DNA of 64,000 nt, taken from positions 10,994 to 74,993 of the forward strand of contig CAZLYK010000004.1 in NCBI GenBank assembly GCA_964563495.1, in the 5' to 3' direction. Below, piece after piece: positions 54,022 through 64,000 of this stretch (its first letter is position 1; every line of letters begins with the position of its first letter). Both the position numbers and the translations under genes were made by a program. The notes below the pieces were generated by a model. It worked only from the letters and a program-made list of their open reading frames with translations, was not told the origin of the DNA and did no database searches. The DNA is from CAZLYK01 sp964563495. Lineage in GTDB: Bacteria > Acidobacteriota > Blastocatellia > RBC074.

Positions 54022-55086
54022 CTCTTTGCTCAGCTTGGACGGCTGAGCGGCGGCCGCGGCCGGAGCAGTTGCGGGCTGCGCCTGAGGTTTCGCGATGCCG
54101 ATGGCGACCCGAACCTCGTTTTCGATCTTCGCACAGAGCTCCTTGTTTTCGCGCAGATAATTCTTGGCGTTCTCGCGGCCCTGGCCAAGTCGTTCCCCTT
54201 TGTAGGAGAACCAGGCGCCCGATTTGTCGACGATCTTGTTCTCGACCCCGAGGTCGACGATCTCGCCGAGCTTGGAGATGCCCTCGCCATACATAATGTC
54301 GAATTCCGCCTCCTTGAACGGCGGCGCGACCTTGTTCTTGACGATTTTGACCTTGGTCCGACTGCCGACGACATTCTCGCCGTCTTTGATCTGAGAGATG
54401 CGGCGAATATCGCAGCGGACAGACGAGTAGAACTTGAGCGCGCGGCCGCCGGTAGTCGTTTCCGGCGAGCCGAACATAACGCCGATCTTCTCGCGGATCT
54501 GGTTGATGAAGATCAGGCAGGTATTCGATCGTCCGACCACGGCGGTCAGTTTGCGCAGCGCCTGTGACATGAGCCGCGCCTGCAACCCCGGCAGGCTGTC
54601 TCCCATATCGCCTTCCAGCTCGGCGCGCGGAGTGAGCGCCGCCACCGAATCGATGACCAGGACGTCGACCGCGTTGGAGCGCACCAGCGACTCGGTAATC
54701 TCCAGCGCCTGCTCACCCGAATCCGGCTGCGAAACGAAAAGATCGTCGATATTGACCCCGAGCTTCTCGGCATAAATGGCATCGAGCGCGTGTTCCGCGT
54801 CGATGTAGGCCGCGATGCCGCCCGCCTTTTGAGCCTCAGCCACGACGTGCAGCGCGAGCGTCGTCTTGCCCGAGCTCTCCGGCCCATAGACCTCGACCAC
54901 GCGTCCACGCGGGAAACCGCCAACCCCGGTCGCCGCGTCGATCCCGATACTCGATGTCGAAATCACCGGTATCTCCTCGACTCTGTGATCGCCCAGGCGC
55001 ATGATCGCACCCTTGCCAAATTGTTTTTCGATATTCAGCAGCGCCGCTTCTACCGCTTTGGTTTTTTCACTTTTTTCAATCGCCAT
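54016..55086 (-). CDS. recA: Recombinase RecA
   Basis: 356 residues. ATP-dependent strand-exchange protein and SOS co-protease. Motifs: KQFGKGAIMRLGD, Walker A GPESSGKTT, IDAEHALD, MGDSLPGLQARLMSQALRK, loop L2 region INQIREKIGVMFGSPETTTGG, and the alanine/proline-rich acidic-poor tail ending LSKEK. ATG 55086 follows AAGGAAAG. No recX follows; instead there are three hairpin elements and selD. No LexA-type operator was recognised upstream, where the gap to the TPR gene is about 235 nt. Confidence 0.98.
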   Translation of the reverse strand: MAIEKSEKTKAVEAALLNIEKQFGKGAIMRLGDHRVEEIPVISTSSIGIDAATGVGGFPRGRVVEVYGPESSGKTTLALHVVAEAQKAGGIAAYIDAEHALDAIYAEKLGVNIDDLFVSQPDSGEQALEITESLVRSNAVDVLVIDSVAALTPRAELEGDMGDSLPGLQARLMSQALRKLTAVVGRSNTCLIFINQIREKIGVMFGSPETTTGGRALKFYSSVRCDIRRISQIKDGENVVGSRTKVKIVKNKVAPPFKEAEFDIMYGEGISKLGEIVDLGVENKIVDKSGAWFSYKGERLGQGRENAKNYLRENKELCAKIENEVRVAIGIAKPQAQPATAPAAAAAQPSKLSKEK

Positions 55087-55322
55087 AACTTTTATTCTTT
55101 CCTTCGACTTTGCCGATTCGGTGAATCGGCCGGTTTGAAGATCAGCCTTTGTTGCGGCCCGCTGCCAAACTCAATCTCTTCCGGGCGGAAGTTGAACTGA
55201 AATGGCGACGCACTCCGGCCCTTGATTCCATGTGTCTTACCGGTGAAACGCGCGTGATTATAGCATGCCTGGCGGTCCATGGATGAAACGGTTGGGTCGA
55301 TCCGGCGGAAATTCGCCAGAGA

Positions 55323-56555
<1,233 letters not shown>

Positions 56556-56557
56556 AT

Positions 56558-57736
56558 CTATCTCTCAACCGCCAGGGCGACGGCGTTGCCGCCGCCCAGG
56601 CACAAGCTGGCGATGCCCCGTTTGGCCTGGCGTTTGATCATCTCGTGGAGCAGTGTCACCAGGACGCGAGCGCCGGAGGCCCCGATCGGATGGCCGAGGG
56701 CGACCGCTCCGCCATTGACATTGACCCGCTGGGGATCGAGTTCGAGCTGCTCAAGCAAGGCAACCGACTGTGACGAGAAGGCCTCGTTGAGCTCGAAGAG
56801 TTCGACCTGATTGAGATTCCATCCGGCTTTCGCCGCGACCTTCCTGACCGCCTCGACCGGCGCCATCATGACCAGCTTAGGTTCGACCCCCGAGGTGGCC
56901 TGCGCCACAATCCGGGCCAGCGGCCGGCGCCCGAGCCTGCTTGCAGTCTCGACCGAAGTAACGACCAGGGCGGCTGCCCCGTCATTGATCGTCGAGGCAT
57001 TACCCGCCGTCACCGTGCCGTTCGGGCGGAATGCCGGTTTGAGCTTCGAGAGCGTCTCGATCGTCGTCTCCTCGCGCGGTCCTTCGTCGGTATCGAAGCT
57101 GATCGGATCTCCTTTGCGCTGCGGGATCTCGACCCGGAAGATCTCTTCCTTGAACTTCCCGGCTTTGATCGCGGCGACGGCCCTTTGCTGCGAGCTGTAC
57201 GCATATTCATCCTGTTGCCGGCGGGTGATCTGGTATTTCTCAGAGACTACTTCGCCGGTCTCTCCCATATGCCAGTGGTCGAAGGCGCACCATAAACCGT
57301 CGTGAACCATGACGTCAACGATCTCGCCATTGCCCATCCGATAACCGTCTCGCGCTTTGGTCAAGAGGTATGGTGCGTTGGACATCGATTCCATACCTCC
57401 GGCGACGATAATCTCCTGATCGCCGAGCGCGATCGCCTGGGCGGCGAGCATGACCGACTTGAGCCCCGAGCCGCATACTTTATTGACCGTCAGAGCCGAG
57501 ACCTGATCCGGCAGACCGGCCTTGAGCGCCGCCTGGCGGGCCGGATTCTGCCCGAGCCCGGCCTGCAGGACACTGCCCATGATCACTTCGTCGACCTGAG
57601 CCGGGTCAATCCCCGCACGCTCGATTGCGGCGCGCACGGCGAGCGAACCGAGTTCCGGCGCGGTGAATGGCTTGAGCGCTCCCTGAAATTTCCCAATCGC
57701 TGTCCGAGTGGCGCTGATGATGACTGGTTGATTCAT
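56558..57736 (-). CDS. Acetyl-CoA C-acetyltransferase (thiolase)
   Basis: 392 residues, the standard thiolase II length. It condenses two acetyl-CoA or cleaves acetoacetyl-CoA. Motifs: IISATRTAIGKFQG, the nucleophile cysteine in NKVCGSGLKSV, GGMESMSNAPYLL, NEAFSSQSVA, GGAVALGHPIGASGAR, and the second cysteine in SLCLGGGNAVA. ATG 57736 has AAGGGGGG close by. It is the first gene of a unit with the TPR gene. No other beta-oxidation or polyhydroxybutyrate gene is near. Confidence 0.95.
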   Translation of the reverse strand: MNQPVIISATRTAIGKFQGALKPFTAPELGSLAVRAAIERAGIDPAQVDEVIMGSVLQAGLGQNPARQAALKAGLPDQVSALTVNKVCGSGLKSVMLAAQAIALGDQEIIVAGGMESMSNAPYLLTKARDGYRMGNGEIVDVMVHDGLWCAFDHWHMGETGEVVSEKYQITRRQQDEYAYSSQQRAVAAIKAGKFKEEIFRVEIPQRKGDPISFDTDEGPREETTIETLSKLKPAFRPNGTVTAGNASTINDGAAALVVTSVETASRLGRRPLARIVAQATSGVEPKLVMMAPVEAVRKVAAKAGWNLNQVELFELNEAFSSQSVALLEQLELDPQRVNVNGGAVALGHPIGASGARVLVTLLHEMIKRQAKRGIASLCLGGGNAVALAVER

Positions 57737-58113
57737 GATAACCCCCCTTGATCTATCTCCCGCGTCGGCTCGTCCGACGAACGGGTCAACCCTGAACTAT
57801 TATTCAGGAGCGATTATAACGACTCAATCATGCGAGTCAAACCAGTGATAAAACGCGACAAAACCAGATTAATCCGCTAATCCCCTCCCGGTAAATTATC
57901 TTGCGGCAGGCGCCGGCTTGTGATACCCTGCCGGGCGGTTGAGCGCCTCCTCACGGCATGTAGCCACTAACTGAAGCGCTCTGGATATTCCGACCGACCC
58001 CCCCCCAAATGTCTCGCAGTCCCACTGACTTTGTTGGTTTAATTTTGATCTATTTCTTGAGCGGCGGTGTGCGGCCGTTCGTTGTTGTTTATAGCCAATG
58101 GGGAGAAATAGCT
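57737..58113. other. Intergenic region between divergent genes
   Basis: About 375 nt with both promoters presumably inside. No gene, tRNA or riboswitch pattern was identified; a CCCCCCCC run near 58001 is notable. Confidence 0.4.
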
Positions 58114-61100
58114 ATGTTGTCGAACCCTCACCAATGGAAATCAGAGATGAAGTACATGAAATATCACACCAAGTTTTTCCGTTGGTCTGCGGCGTTAGCG
58201 GTATTGACCTTTGTTGCGATTGGCCTGGCCGCTGTGCGTCCTATCTCCGCGACGCACAAACATCCGTTGCAGACTGCTCTTCGTAAAGTTGTCACGCCGA
58301 CGCTCGCCGCCGGGGTTGTGAATGATCCGAACCAGCCCTCAGTCGGGCCCGGCATTGCCCTGGTTGGCTCAAATGGTCCGAAGAGCGCGATCAGCAGCCA
58401 GAAGGCGGGCAGTGTCCTCTTCTTTCACAAATACACGAGCGATCAGAATAATCCCAGCAATCTCAACACCCTGATCTCGCTGACCAACACCAATCCGCGT
58501 GATGGCGTGACCCTGCGCCTGTTCTTCGTGGCCGGGTGCCAGGTGACGAGCACCTTCGTCAATCTGGCGGCCAATCAAACGCGGACGCTGCTGGCGAGTG
58601 CCGAGAATCCGGGTAAGACCGGCTATCTGATTGCGGTCGCGATCAATTCTCAGGGTGTGCCGACGCAGTTCAACTGGCTGATCGGCAGTGCGAGCATCAA
58701 GGATGGACAGGGTCACGAAGCGACGTATAACGCCGTCGGCGTGGCCAAACGCACGGCGAGCGCAATTTCGCTCGACCAGGGTGCGACTGTGGCTCCGCTG
58801 AAGTTCGACGATAAGCTTTATGATCGGCTGCCGAAGACTATCGCCCTCGACAATATCCAGAATCAGAATCCGAGTGCGGGGGATGCGGTGCGAACCGATG
58901 TCGCGATCTACAGCCCGCTCGCCGATCTGAACGGCGGGACGCAGGCGCTCAAGGTCACGGCCATCGCCTACGACAAGGTCGGCAAACCATACATGCAGGT
59001 GGTTGAGACGACCTGCGGCCTGAACAGCTCGGTCGGCCAGATCTGGAGTTCGCCGTCGATCAACGGTTTTGTCCTGCCGGGAAGCCCGGGTTGGGCCAAT
59101 TTTGAGGCGGCGATCGATACGACACAGGTTCCGTTGCTCGGTCTGAGCCTGACCGATGGCACAGCCGGCCCGCTCAGCAACGCGCGAAGTATGCAGGTGT
59201 TGAGCCGCCTGGATGCGTTCACCATGAATATGCCGATCGTCGCTCCGACCAGCGCGGCGCCCAATGTGATCACGGCCGCTCAGCCGGACGCGACGGGCGG
59301 TTCGCTCGGCGCGAGCGAACTCAAGGCGGGCAGCGCCCTCATCTACCCGCGTTTCACCTCGGGTGTTTACGGCAATTCGCTGATCAACATTACCAACACG
59401 AGCCCGACGCAAAAGGTCACCGTTCGCGTGACTTTCACCGGACTGGCCGATACCTTTTCGCTCAACAACGCGACGATCACGATCTTCCCGAACCAGTCGG
59501 TTTCGCTCAACCCCAACGATTATGCGCCCAACCAGAAGGGCTGGGTCATGGCGATGGCGATCGATAACCGGTTCACTCCGCAAAACTTCAACTTCCTGAT
59601 CGGCAGCGCCCAGGTGACCGAGCAGAACTCGCAATCGGCGGGCTACAATGCGCTGGCGATTGCGAAGAACTCGGCCGGCGCGGTGCCACGAAATGGAGAC
59701 CTGCAGACGGCGGACCTCATCTTCAACGATGCCGAGTATGATCGACTGCCGGCGACCCTGGCCCTGGCCGGTTTGCACAGCCAGATCGACAACACGACGA
59801 CCCTCGGTTACTTCCGCTTGCCGGCCAACCTGCTCGACTCGCCGAACGGTCGAGGCGCGGTGCAGACGACGGTCATCGATGCATTCATTTCGTCGGCGAC
59901 GGCATTGGTCGGTCTGACCGAGGTGAAGGTCGGAACGATTCGGGCGAGCGCGCTTACGCCGCCGATCGCGAGCACCATTCTGAGCGGCCAGCGCGGCTGG
60001 CTCAAACTGACGCCCGGCTCGCCCGTCATCGCCTGGACGAATAACCTCGCCGGCAGCCCGTTTAGCGCTCAATCCAGCAACCCGGAATGGACCGGCGGGC
60101 TCGAAGGAGGCGTTTCGCTGCATTTCCTCGCGGCGACCGAGAGCTACACCTTGAGAGCTCTCTCGATCAATCCGGATAACCATCCGCCGACTGCCGAGAT
60201 CGGGTCGATCGAACCATTTGTCGAGGCGCGCTCCAAGCTCGGCACGATCGTTCGCCTCGATGGGCGTTCATCGTCGGACCCGGATCAGGATGATCCGCTG
60301 ACCTACAAGTGGTACGACAACGACGGCCTGGTCTCGACGGCTCCGGTCTCCGACTTCAGACTCGGCATCGGCAAGCACGTGCTCAAGCTGGTCGTCACGG
60401 ATGGCAGCAACATCTCGAGTGATCCGCAGTTTCTTGAAGTCAACGTGGTCGACACGACACCGCCGCTGATCAGCGGGGTTCCGTCGAACATCGTCAAACA
60501 GGGCGGCACCGTCGCGGGCGCGGTGATCACCTTCCCGCTGCCGTTCGCTTACGATATGGTTGACGGGTCGGTGACGGTCACCTCGTCCAAACCGTCCGGC
60601 TCCAACTTCCCGTATGGGAACACACTTGTCACCTTCACGGCACGCGATTCATCGGGCAATATCAGCAAGGCTCAGATGACGGTGACGGTCCAGAATCGGC
60701 CGGCCAACTTCCCGCCGACCGGCGGCATTCCGGGCAACAAGACGCCTTACCTGGACAACCTCAACGACAAATATGTCGTGCCGGGCAAGACCCGCAGTTT
60801 CCCGCTGGTGGCCACCGATCCGGACGGCGACCCGGTGATTTTGACGGTGATCAATGCTCCGTCTTACGTCCGGATCGACAATATCGATCCGATCGCGCGG
60901 AAAGCCACGCTGCTGTTCACTCCCGGACCGAATGAAACCGAGTCATCGACGATCGCCCAGATCGTCGCAACCGACAACAAGGGTGCGAGCTTCTACACTC
61001 TTCCATTCCGCATCCTGATCAGCGATGTCGAGAATGACGAGACCGGAAGCGGCTCCGGCCCTGGCGGCGGCGGTGGCGGCGGCGGCGGTGGCGGCGGTGG

Positions 61101-61671
61101 GACGACCAACAATCCGCCGGTTGCCGTGGCGGCGCCTTTGCCGGCATCGCTCCAGGCGACGACCAGGGATGGCGCGGCCGTCCTGCTCGACGGTTCAAAA
61201 TCCAGCGATCCGGACAATGATCCTTTGACCTATCTCTGGAAAGACGGCGACAAAGTGATCGCCGAGGGCGCGATCGTCAATACTTCGCTGCCGGCCGGCC
61301 TTCACTCGATCACGCTGACGGTTTCAGACGGCAGGGGCGGAACCAATACCTCTGCTCCGCAGGCGGTCGAGGTCCTGCCACGCCCGTTGACTGTGACCGG
61401 CATCACGCCGGGCAGGATACCGAAGTTCCCGCCGACGACAGCGACGATTACCGGCACCGGATTCAATCAGGGCACGACCGTCCGATTCGATTGCTCCGGT
61501 ATCTGCCAGGGTGGCTCTCAACTCAATGTGACTTACAAGAGTATCGAAGAAGATAAGATTGTCATCACGATTGCAACCACCCCGTACACGCCTTCGGGCG
61601 ATCGCGACCTGGTCGTGACCAACCCGAACGGGCAGGTAATCAGAGTGCGTCGCAGTAACTACATTCCATAA
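58114..61671 (+). CDS. Large exported protein with PKD-like, HYR and IPT/TIG domains
   Basis: 1185 residues. ATG 58114 follows GGGGAGAAA; the signal peptide lies about 15 residues in (FRWSAALAVLTFVAIGL). The first 700 residues contain two copies of a roughly 300-residue unit, each with a beta-sandwich ending in FNWLIGSA or FNFLIGSA and a YDRLPxTxAL segment. Then come a PKD/K319-type domain (LDGRSSSDPDQDDPLTYKW), a HYR domain (PPLISGVPSNIVKQGG), an Ig-like domain, a 13-glycine linker, a second PKD-type domain (LDGSKSSDPDNDPLTYLW) and an IPT/TIG domain. It should be a surface or secreted adhesion-like or structural protein. No sorting signal is seen. A strong terminator follows. Confidence 0.82.
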   Translation: MLSNPHQWKSEMKYMKYHTKFFRWSAALAVLTFVAIGLAAVRPISATHKHPLQTALRKVVTPTLAAGVVNDPNQPSVGPGIALVGSNGPKSAISSQKAGSVLFFHKYTSDQNNPSNLNTLISLTNTNPRDGVTLRLFFVAGCQVTSTFVNLAANQTRTLLASAENPGKTGYLIAVAINSQGVPTQFNWLIGSASIKDGQGHEATYNAVGVAKRTASAISLDQGATVAPLKFDDKLYDRLPKTIALDNIQNQNPSAGDAVRTDVAIYSPLADLNGGTQALKVTAIAYDKVGKPYMQVVETTCGLNSSVGQIWSSPSINGFVLPGSPGWANFEAAIDTTQVPLLGLSLTDGTAGPLSNARSMQVLSRLDAFTMNMPIVAPTSAAPNVITAAQPDATGGSLGASELKAGSALIYPRFTSGVYGNSLINITNTSPTQKVTVRVTFTGLADTFSLNNATITIFPNQSVSLNPNDYAPNQKGWVMAMAIDNRFTPQNFNFLIGSAQVTEQNSQSAGYNALAIAKNSAGAVPRNGDLQTADLIFNDAEYDRLPATLALAGLHSQIDNTTTLGYFRLPANLLDSPNGRGAVQTTVIDAFISSATALVGLTEVKVGTIRASALTPPIASTILSGQRGWLKLTPGSPVIAWTNNLAGSPFSAQSSNPEWTGGLEGGVSLHFLAATESYTLRALSINPDNHPPTAEIGSIEPFVEARSKLGTIVRLDGRSSSDPDQDDPLTYKWYDNDGLVSTAPVSDFRLGIGKHVLKLVVTDGSNISSDPQFLEVNVVDTTPPLISGVPSNIVKQGGTVAGAVITFPLPFAYDMVDGSVTVTSSKPSGSNFPYGNTLVTFTARDSSGNISKAQMTVTVQNRPANFPPTGGIPGNKTPYLDNLNDKYVVPGKTRSFPLVATDPDGDPVILTVINAPSYVRIDNIDPIARKATLLFTPGPNETESSTIAQIVATDNKGASFYTLPFRILISDVENDETGSGSGPGGGGGGGGGGGGGTTNNPPVAVAAPLPASLQATTRDGAAVLLDGSKSSDPDNDPLTYLWKDGDKVIAEGAIVNTSLPAGLHSITLTVSDGRGGTNTSAPQAVEVLPRPLTVTGITPGRIPKFPPTTATITGTGFNQGTTVRFDCSGICQGGSQLNVTYKSIEEDKIVITIATTPYTPSGDRDLVVTNPNGQVIRVRRSNYIP

Positions 61672-61717
61672 CGACTTCTGTTGATTCGTCAAAGAATCAA
61701 CAACCAGTGAGTATTCA

Positions 61718-61761
61718 GGCCGTGCGTGGTCAGTCACAACTTACACGCACGGCCATTTTTT
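61718..61761 (+). terminator. Rho-independent terminator
   Basis: Perfect 11-bp stem GGCCGTGCGTG (61718-61728) with CACGCACGGCC (61744-61754), followed by ATTTTTT. It ends the large exported protein transcript. Confidence 0.9.
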
Positions 61762-61793
61762 ACTGCTTGGAGTCCGGCGGCCCCGGATACATC

Positions 61794-61880
61794 AATAGAC
61801 AGGATAAACAAGATTTTTGCAGGATTTTACCAGATCTGGTCTTGTTCCATCCTGCAAAAATCTTGTTTATCCTGTGTCTA
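61794..61880. repeat. AATAGACAGGAT-family inverted repeat
   Basis: AATAGACAGGATAAACAAG and complement, with a short loop near CCAGATCTGG. This copy lies beyond a classical terminator and about 280 nt before the next gene, so it is not directly at a stop codon. The remaining 61881-62159 shows no gene. Confidence 0.88.
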
Positions 61881-62159
61881 GCTTTGCCACCATTAAAGGC
61901 GGCATGTATAATTCCGGGCGTGAGTTTGAGTTTAATTCTTTACCGTCCACATCTGCCCCGTGCCCTATCAATTGACCTTCGGCCAGTGTGACGTGTTCCA
62001 CCCCCGGATGGATCTGCTGTATCATTCAATCAATCTGAATGCTGCCTCGACACGAGGTTTCCTTTATGGTCAGCGCTGAAGGGGTGGAGTGTATCTGACA
62101 GCGAATTCCAAATCTATGAATCCGAGGACCAGACACCGAGGCCGAGAGACAGAGAGAAG

Positions 62160-63002
62160 ATGAAGAGCAAAGATGAGCAATCACCATTCATCCACCGGAT
62201 CGAGCCGTCACACGGCTGGGTCTCACTCAAACTCGGTGAGCTGTGGGAGTATCGCGAATTGCTCTACTTCCTCACCTGGCGCGACATCAAAGTAAGGTAC
62301 AAACAGACGGCGCTCGGGGCTGCGTGGGCAATCATCCAGCCGTTCTTCACCATGATCGTTTTCAGCCTCTTCTTCGGCAAGCTGGCGAAAGTTCCGTCGG
62401 ACAACATACCTTATCCGATCTTCTGTTTTGCGGCTCTCGTCCCGTGGACGTTTTTTGCCAACGGTTTGTCGCAATCGTCCAACAGCCTGGTCGGCAGTTC
62501 GAACCTGATCACCAAAGTCTACTTCCCGCGCCTGACCATCCCACTCTCGACGGTCATCTCCGGAGTGATCGATTTCACGCTTGCTTTCGGTCTGTTGCTG
62601 GTCATGATGTTCCTTTACGGAATCAAGCCGACATTGAATATCATCTGGCTCCCGTGCTTCCTGCTGCTGGCGCTCATGACCTCGTTGGGCGTAGGGTTGT
62701 GGCTTTCGGCGCTCAACGTTCAATTTCGCGATGTTCGATATGTCGTGCCGTTTATCACCCAGTTCTGGATGCTCGCGACTCCAATCGCCTACCCGAGCAG
62801 TCTCTTGAAAGAGCCGTGGCGGACGGTATACGGCCTCAACCCGATGGCCGGGGTGGTCGAGGGCTTCCGCTGGGCGCTGCTCGGCGTCGACACCTCGCCC
62901 AGACCAATGCTCATCGCCTCTTCGCTTGCGGCCTTGCTGCTCCTCGTCGGAGGCGCATTCTATTTCCGCCGCATGGAAAAAATCTTCGCCGACGTGGTTT
63001 GA
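62160..63002 (+). CDS. ABC-2 type permease for polysaccharide or polyol phosphate export
   Basis: 280 residues with six predicted membrane helices. The family signature is LLYFLTWRDIKVRYKQT at the start, followed by LGAAWAIIQPFFTM, SNLITKVYFPRLTIPLS, LNVQFRDVRYVVPFITQFW and YGLNPMAGVVEGFRWALLG; it matches Wzm/KpsM/TagG-type exporters of O-antigen or capsule. Its ATP-binding partner (Wzt type) is not in the window and may lie downstream. ATG 62160 has a GAGAGAAG site. Three nucleotides separate it from the next gene. Confidence 0.93.
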   Translation: MKSKDEQSPFIHRIEPSHGWVSLKLGELWEYRELLYFLTWRDIKVRYKQTALGAAWAIIQPFFTMIVFSLFFGKLAKVPSDNIPYPIFCFAALVPWTFFANGLSQSSNSLVGSSNLITKVYFPRLTIPLSTVISGVIDFTLAFGLLLVMMFLYGIKPTLNIIWLPCFLLLALMTSLGVGLWLSALNVQFRDVRYVVPFITQFWMLATPIAYPSSLLKEPWRTVYGLNPMAGVVEGFRWALLGVDTSPRPMLIASSLAALLLLVGGAFYFRRMEKIFADVV

Positions 63003-63005
63003 ATC

Positions 63006-63926
63006 ATGGTCAAGCTGAGAAGACAACTGGCTCGCGCCGGCCGAAACTTCACGCCAACCTGGCGTTATCTTTTCAATCTCAAATCGACTCTGGCCTATCG
63101 CCTGGATGATCATGATTTGAGTTTCGAGCAGGCGCGGATCGTCGAAGAGCTCAATCGCCGGGGAGTCGCGACGAGTTCGATCGATCGATTGCCGGAGATT
63201 GGGTCTCGCTATCAGGAGTTGAAAAGAGCGGTCGAGGCTTTGGAAGACGAGTGGGCCGGTCGTGTCTCGGAGGCCCGAGGCGAAACCGAAACCGGAGATC
63301 TCGGCCGGAAGACTTTTCTCCTCCAGCTGCTCGGAGAGCAACCACGGCTCGATCCGGATTCGGTCTATGCGGGCTTCTGCCTGGACCGGCAGATCCTGGA
63401 GATCGCCAACGCTTACTTCGGGATGTATACGCAACTGCGGTATTACAACATCTGGCACACGCTGACGACCAGAGGTCCGGCGCGCGAATCGCAGCTCTGG
63501 CATTATGATCGAGACGATCACCTGATCCTCAAGCTGTTCGTCTATCTTTCGGAAGTCGACGAAGGAGCTGGTCCCCTGACATACGCGCCCGGCACGCATC
63601 GCAAGGGAAATCTGCGCGAGCTGCCCCAATCATTCGACGAGCAGGGAGTGCCGCGATGGAAGGATGAAGAGATGGCGGCTCTCGTCCCGCGGGATAAGTG
63701 GGTCACTGCCACCGGCTCTCCCGGAACCATCGTCTTCGCCGACACTCGGGGTTTTCACAAGGGCGGTTTGGCCCGTTCGCGCGACCGTATCTTTTATACA
63801 TGCATGTTTACTTCGCCGGCATCGCAAACACCCGAGCATTTCATCCGCCCGCTGGGGTTGACCATGCCCGCAGCCAAAGCGCAGGCACGAGCTTTGGCCA
63901 TGCCGGCGAAAGGCCTCTTCGCCTGA
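63006..63926 (+). CDS. Phytanoyl-CoA dioxygenase-like (PhyH) iron/2-oxoglutarate oxygenase
   Basis: 306 residues. The facial iron triad is visible as HYDRDD and, distally, GFHKGG, with a 2-oxoglutarate-binding arginine in RDRIFY; LKLFVYLSEVDEGAGPLTYAPGTH is typical of the PhyH cupin. The first 90 residues are basic and helical and of unknown role. It lies 3 nt after the export permease gene and so is probably part of a polysaccharide synthesis and export operon, where PhyH enzymes hydroxylate sugars or tailor lipids (inference). A repeat follows its stop. Confidence 0.85.
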   Translation: MVKLRRQLARAGRNFTPTWRYLFNLKSTLAYRLDDHDLSFEQARIVEELNRRGVATSSIDRLPEIGSRYQELKRAVEALEDEWAGRVSEARGETETGDLGRKTFLLQLLGEQPRLDPDSVYAGFCLDRQILEIANAYFGMYTQLRYYNIWHTLTTRGPARESQLWHYDRDDHLILKLFVYLSEVDEGAGPLTYAPGTHRKGNLRELPQSFDEQGVPRWKDEEMAALVPRDKWVTATGSPGTIVFADTRGFHKGGLARSRDRIFYTCMFTSPASQTPEHFIRPLGLTMPAAKAQARALAMPAKGLFA

Positions 63927-63933
63927 AAGAAGA

Positions 63934-64000
63934 AATAGACAGGATCAACAGGATTTGAAAGGATTGAACAAGATTTTTCGATTGTCTGTTAATCCTGTTA
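63934..64000. repeat. AATAGACAGGAT-family repeat, cut by the window end
   Basis: AATAGACAGGATCAACAGG left arm and the beginning of the right arm (GTTAATCCTGTTA), 7 nt past the dioxygenase stop. Confidence 0.85.

Noticed and set aside
61881..62159. Possible structured RNA upstream of the export permease gene
   Set aside because: Some short complementary segments occur, but no known riboswitch or RNA consensus could be matched.

Overview
The window looks like chromosomal DNA of an acidobacterium, probably in or near class Blastocatellia. The reasons are three tandem tricorn-like S41 proteases of about 1100 residues, two secreted proteins ending in the Solibacter-type C-terminal domain (TIGR03437), a serine/threonine kinase with a DUF4384-like tail, and many beta-rich exported proteins. 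The assignment rests on remembered family distributions, not on a search. Genes are densely packed, mostly with good Shine-Dalgarno sites, and many are separated by long intergenic inverted repeats that start at or just after stop codons.

Layout. 1-6.8 kb: a plus-strand operon with a release-factor-2-like protein that lacks the GGQ domain, a two-ring Clp/Hsp100-type ATPase fused to a second degenerate release-factor-like region, and a second Clp-type ATPase. I know of no described system with this make-up. 6.9-18.3 kb (minus): manC, thiS, a beta-helix surface protein, a small exported protein, a kinase plus SUMF1-domain pair, and a neutral-ceramidase-like protein. 18.5-26 kb (plus): an amidohydrolase, a PG-binding/GH19 lysozyme-like enzyme, and three exported proteins fusing a c-type heme motif to a PHM-like copper fold, the last with its copper ligands lost. 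26-30 kb (minus): a membrane protein, yceH, an oxidoreductase and an EfpL/YeiP-type EF-P. 30.3-31.3 kb: two monoheme cytochromes c. 31.4-41.7 kb (minus): the three tricorn-like proteases, preceded by a broken M16 peptidase remnant. 42-45.5 kb: two exported proteins with the Solibacter-type C-terminus. 45.5-53.7 kb (minus): a zinc-ribbon membrane protein, an aminotransferase and a selenoneine/ergothioneine-type locus. 54-57.7 kb (minus): recA, a TPR protein and a thiolase. 58-64 kb (plus): a large PKD/HYR/IPT exported protein, an ABC-2 export permease and a PhyH-type dioxygenase.

The selenium locus is the clearest metabolic unit. In transcription order it holds selD, a flavin disulfide oxidoreductase, an EgtB-like protein, senA and senB. 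SelD would supply selenophosphate, SenB would make a selenosugar, and SenA would join it to hercynine; EgtB-like chemistry would give ergothioneine. selD has an in-frame TGA at its catalytic position, so the organism very probably inserts selenocysteine. senB also has a single in-frame TGA. In both genes a hairpin with a G-containing loop starts its loop 16 nt after the TGA, so senB may be an undescribed selenoprotein; both genes would be mis-called by a standard gene finder.

The intergenic repeats form several families. The main one begins AATAGACAGGAT and recurs about 19 times, whole or as halves. Copies differ from one another, but the two arms inside a copy match, and they sit at gene 3' ends, several times supplying the stop codon itself.
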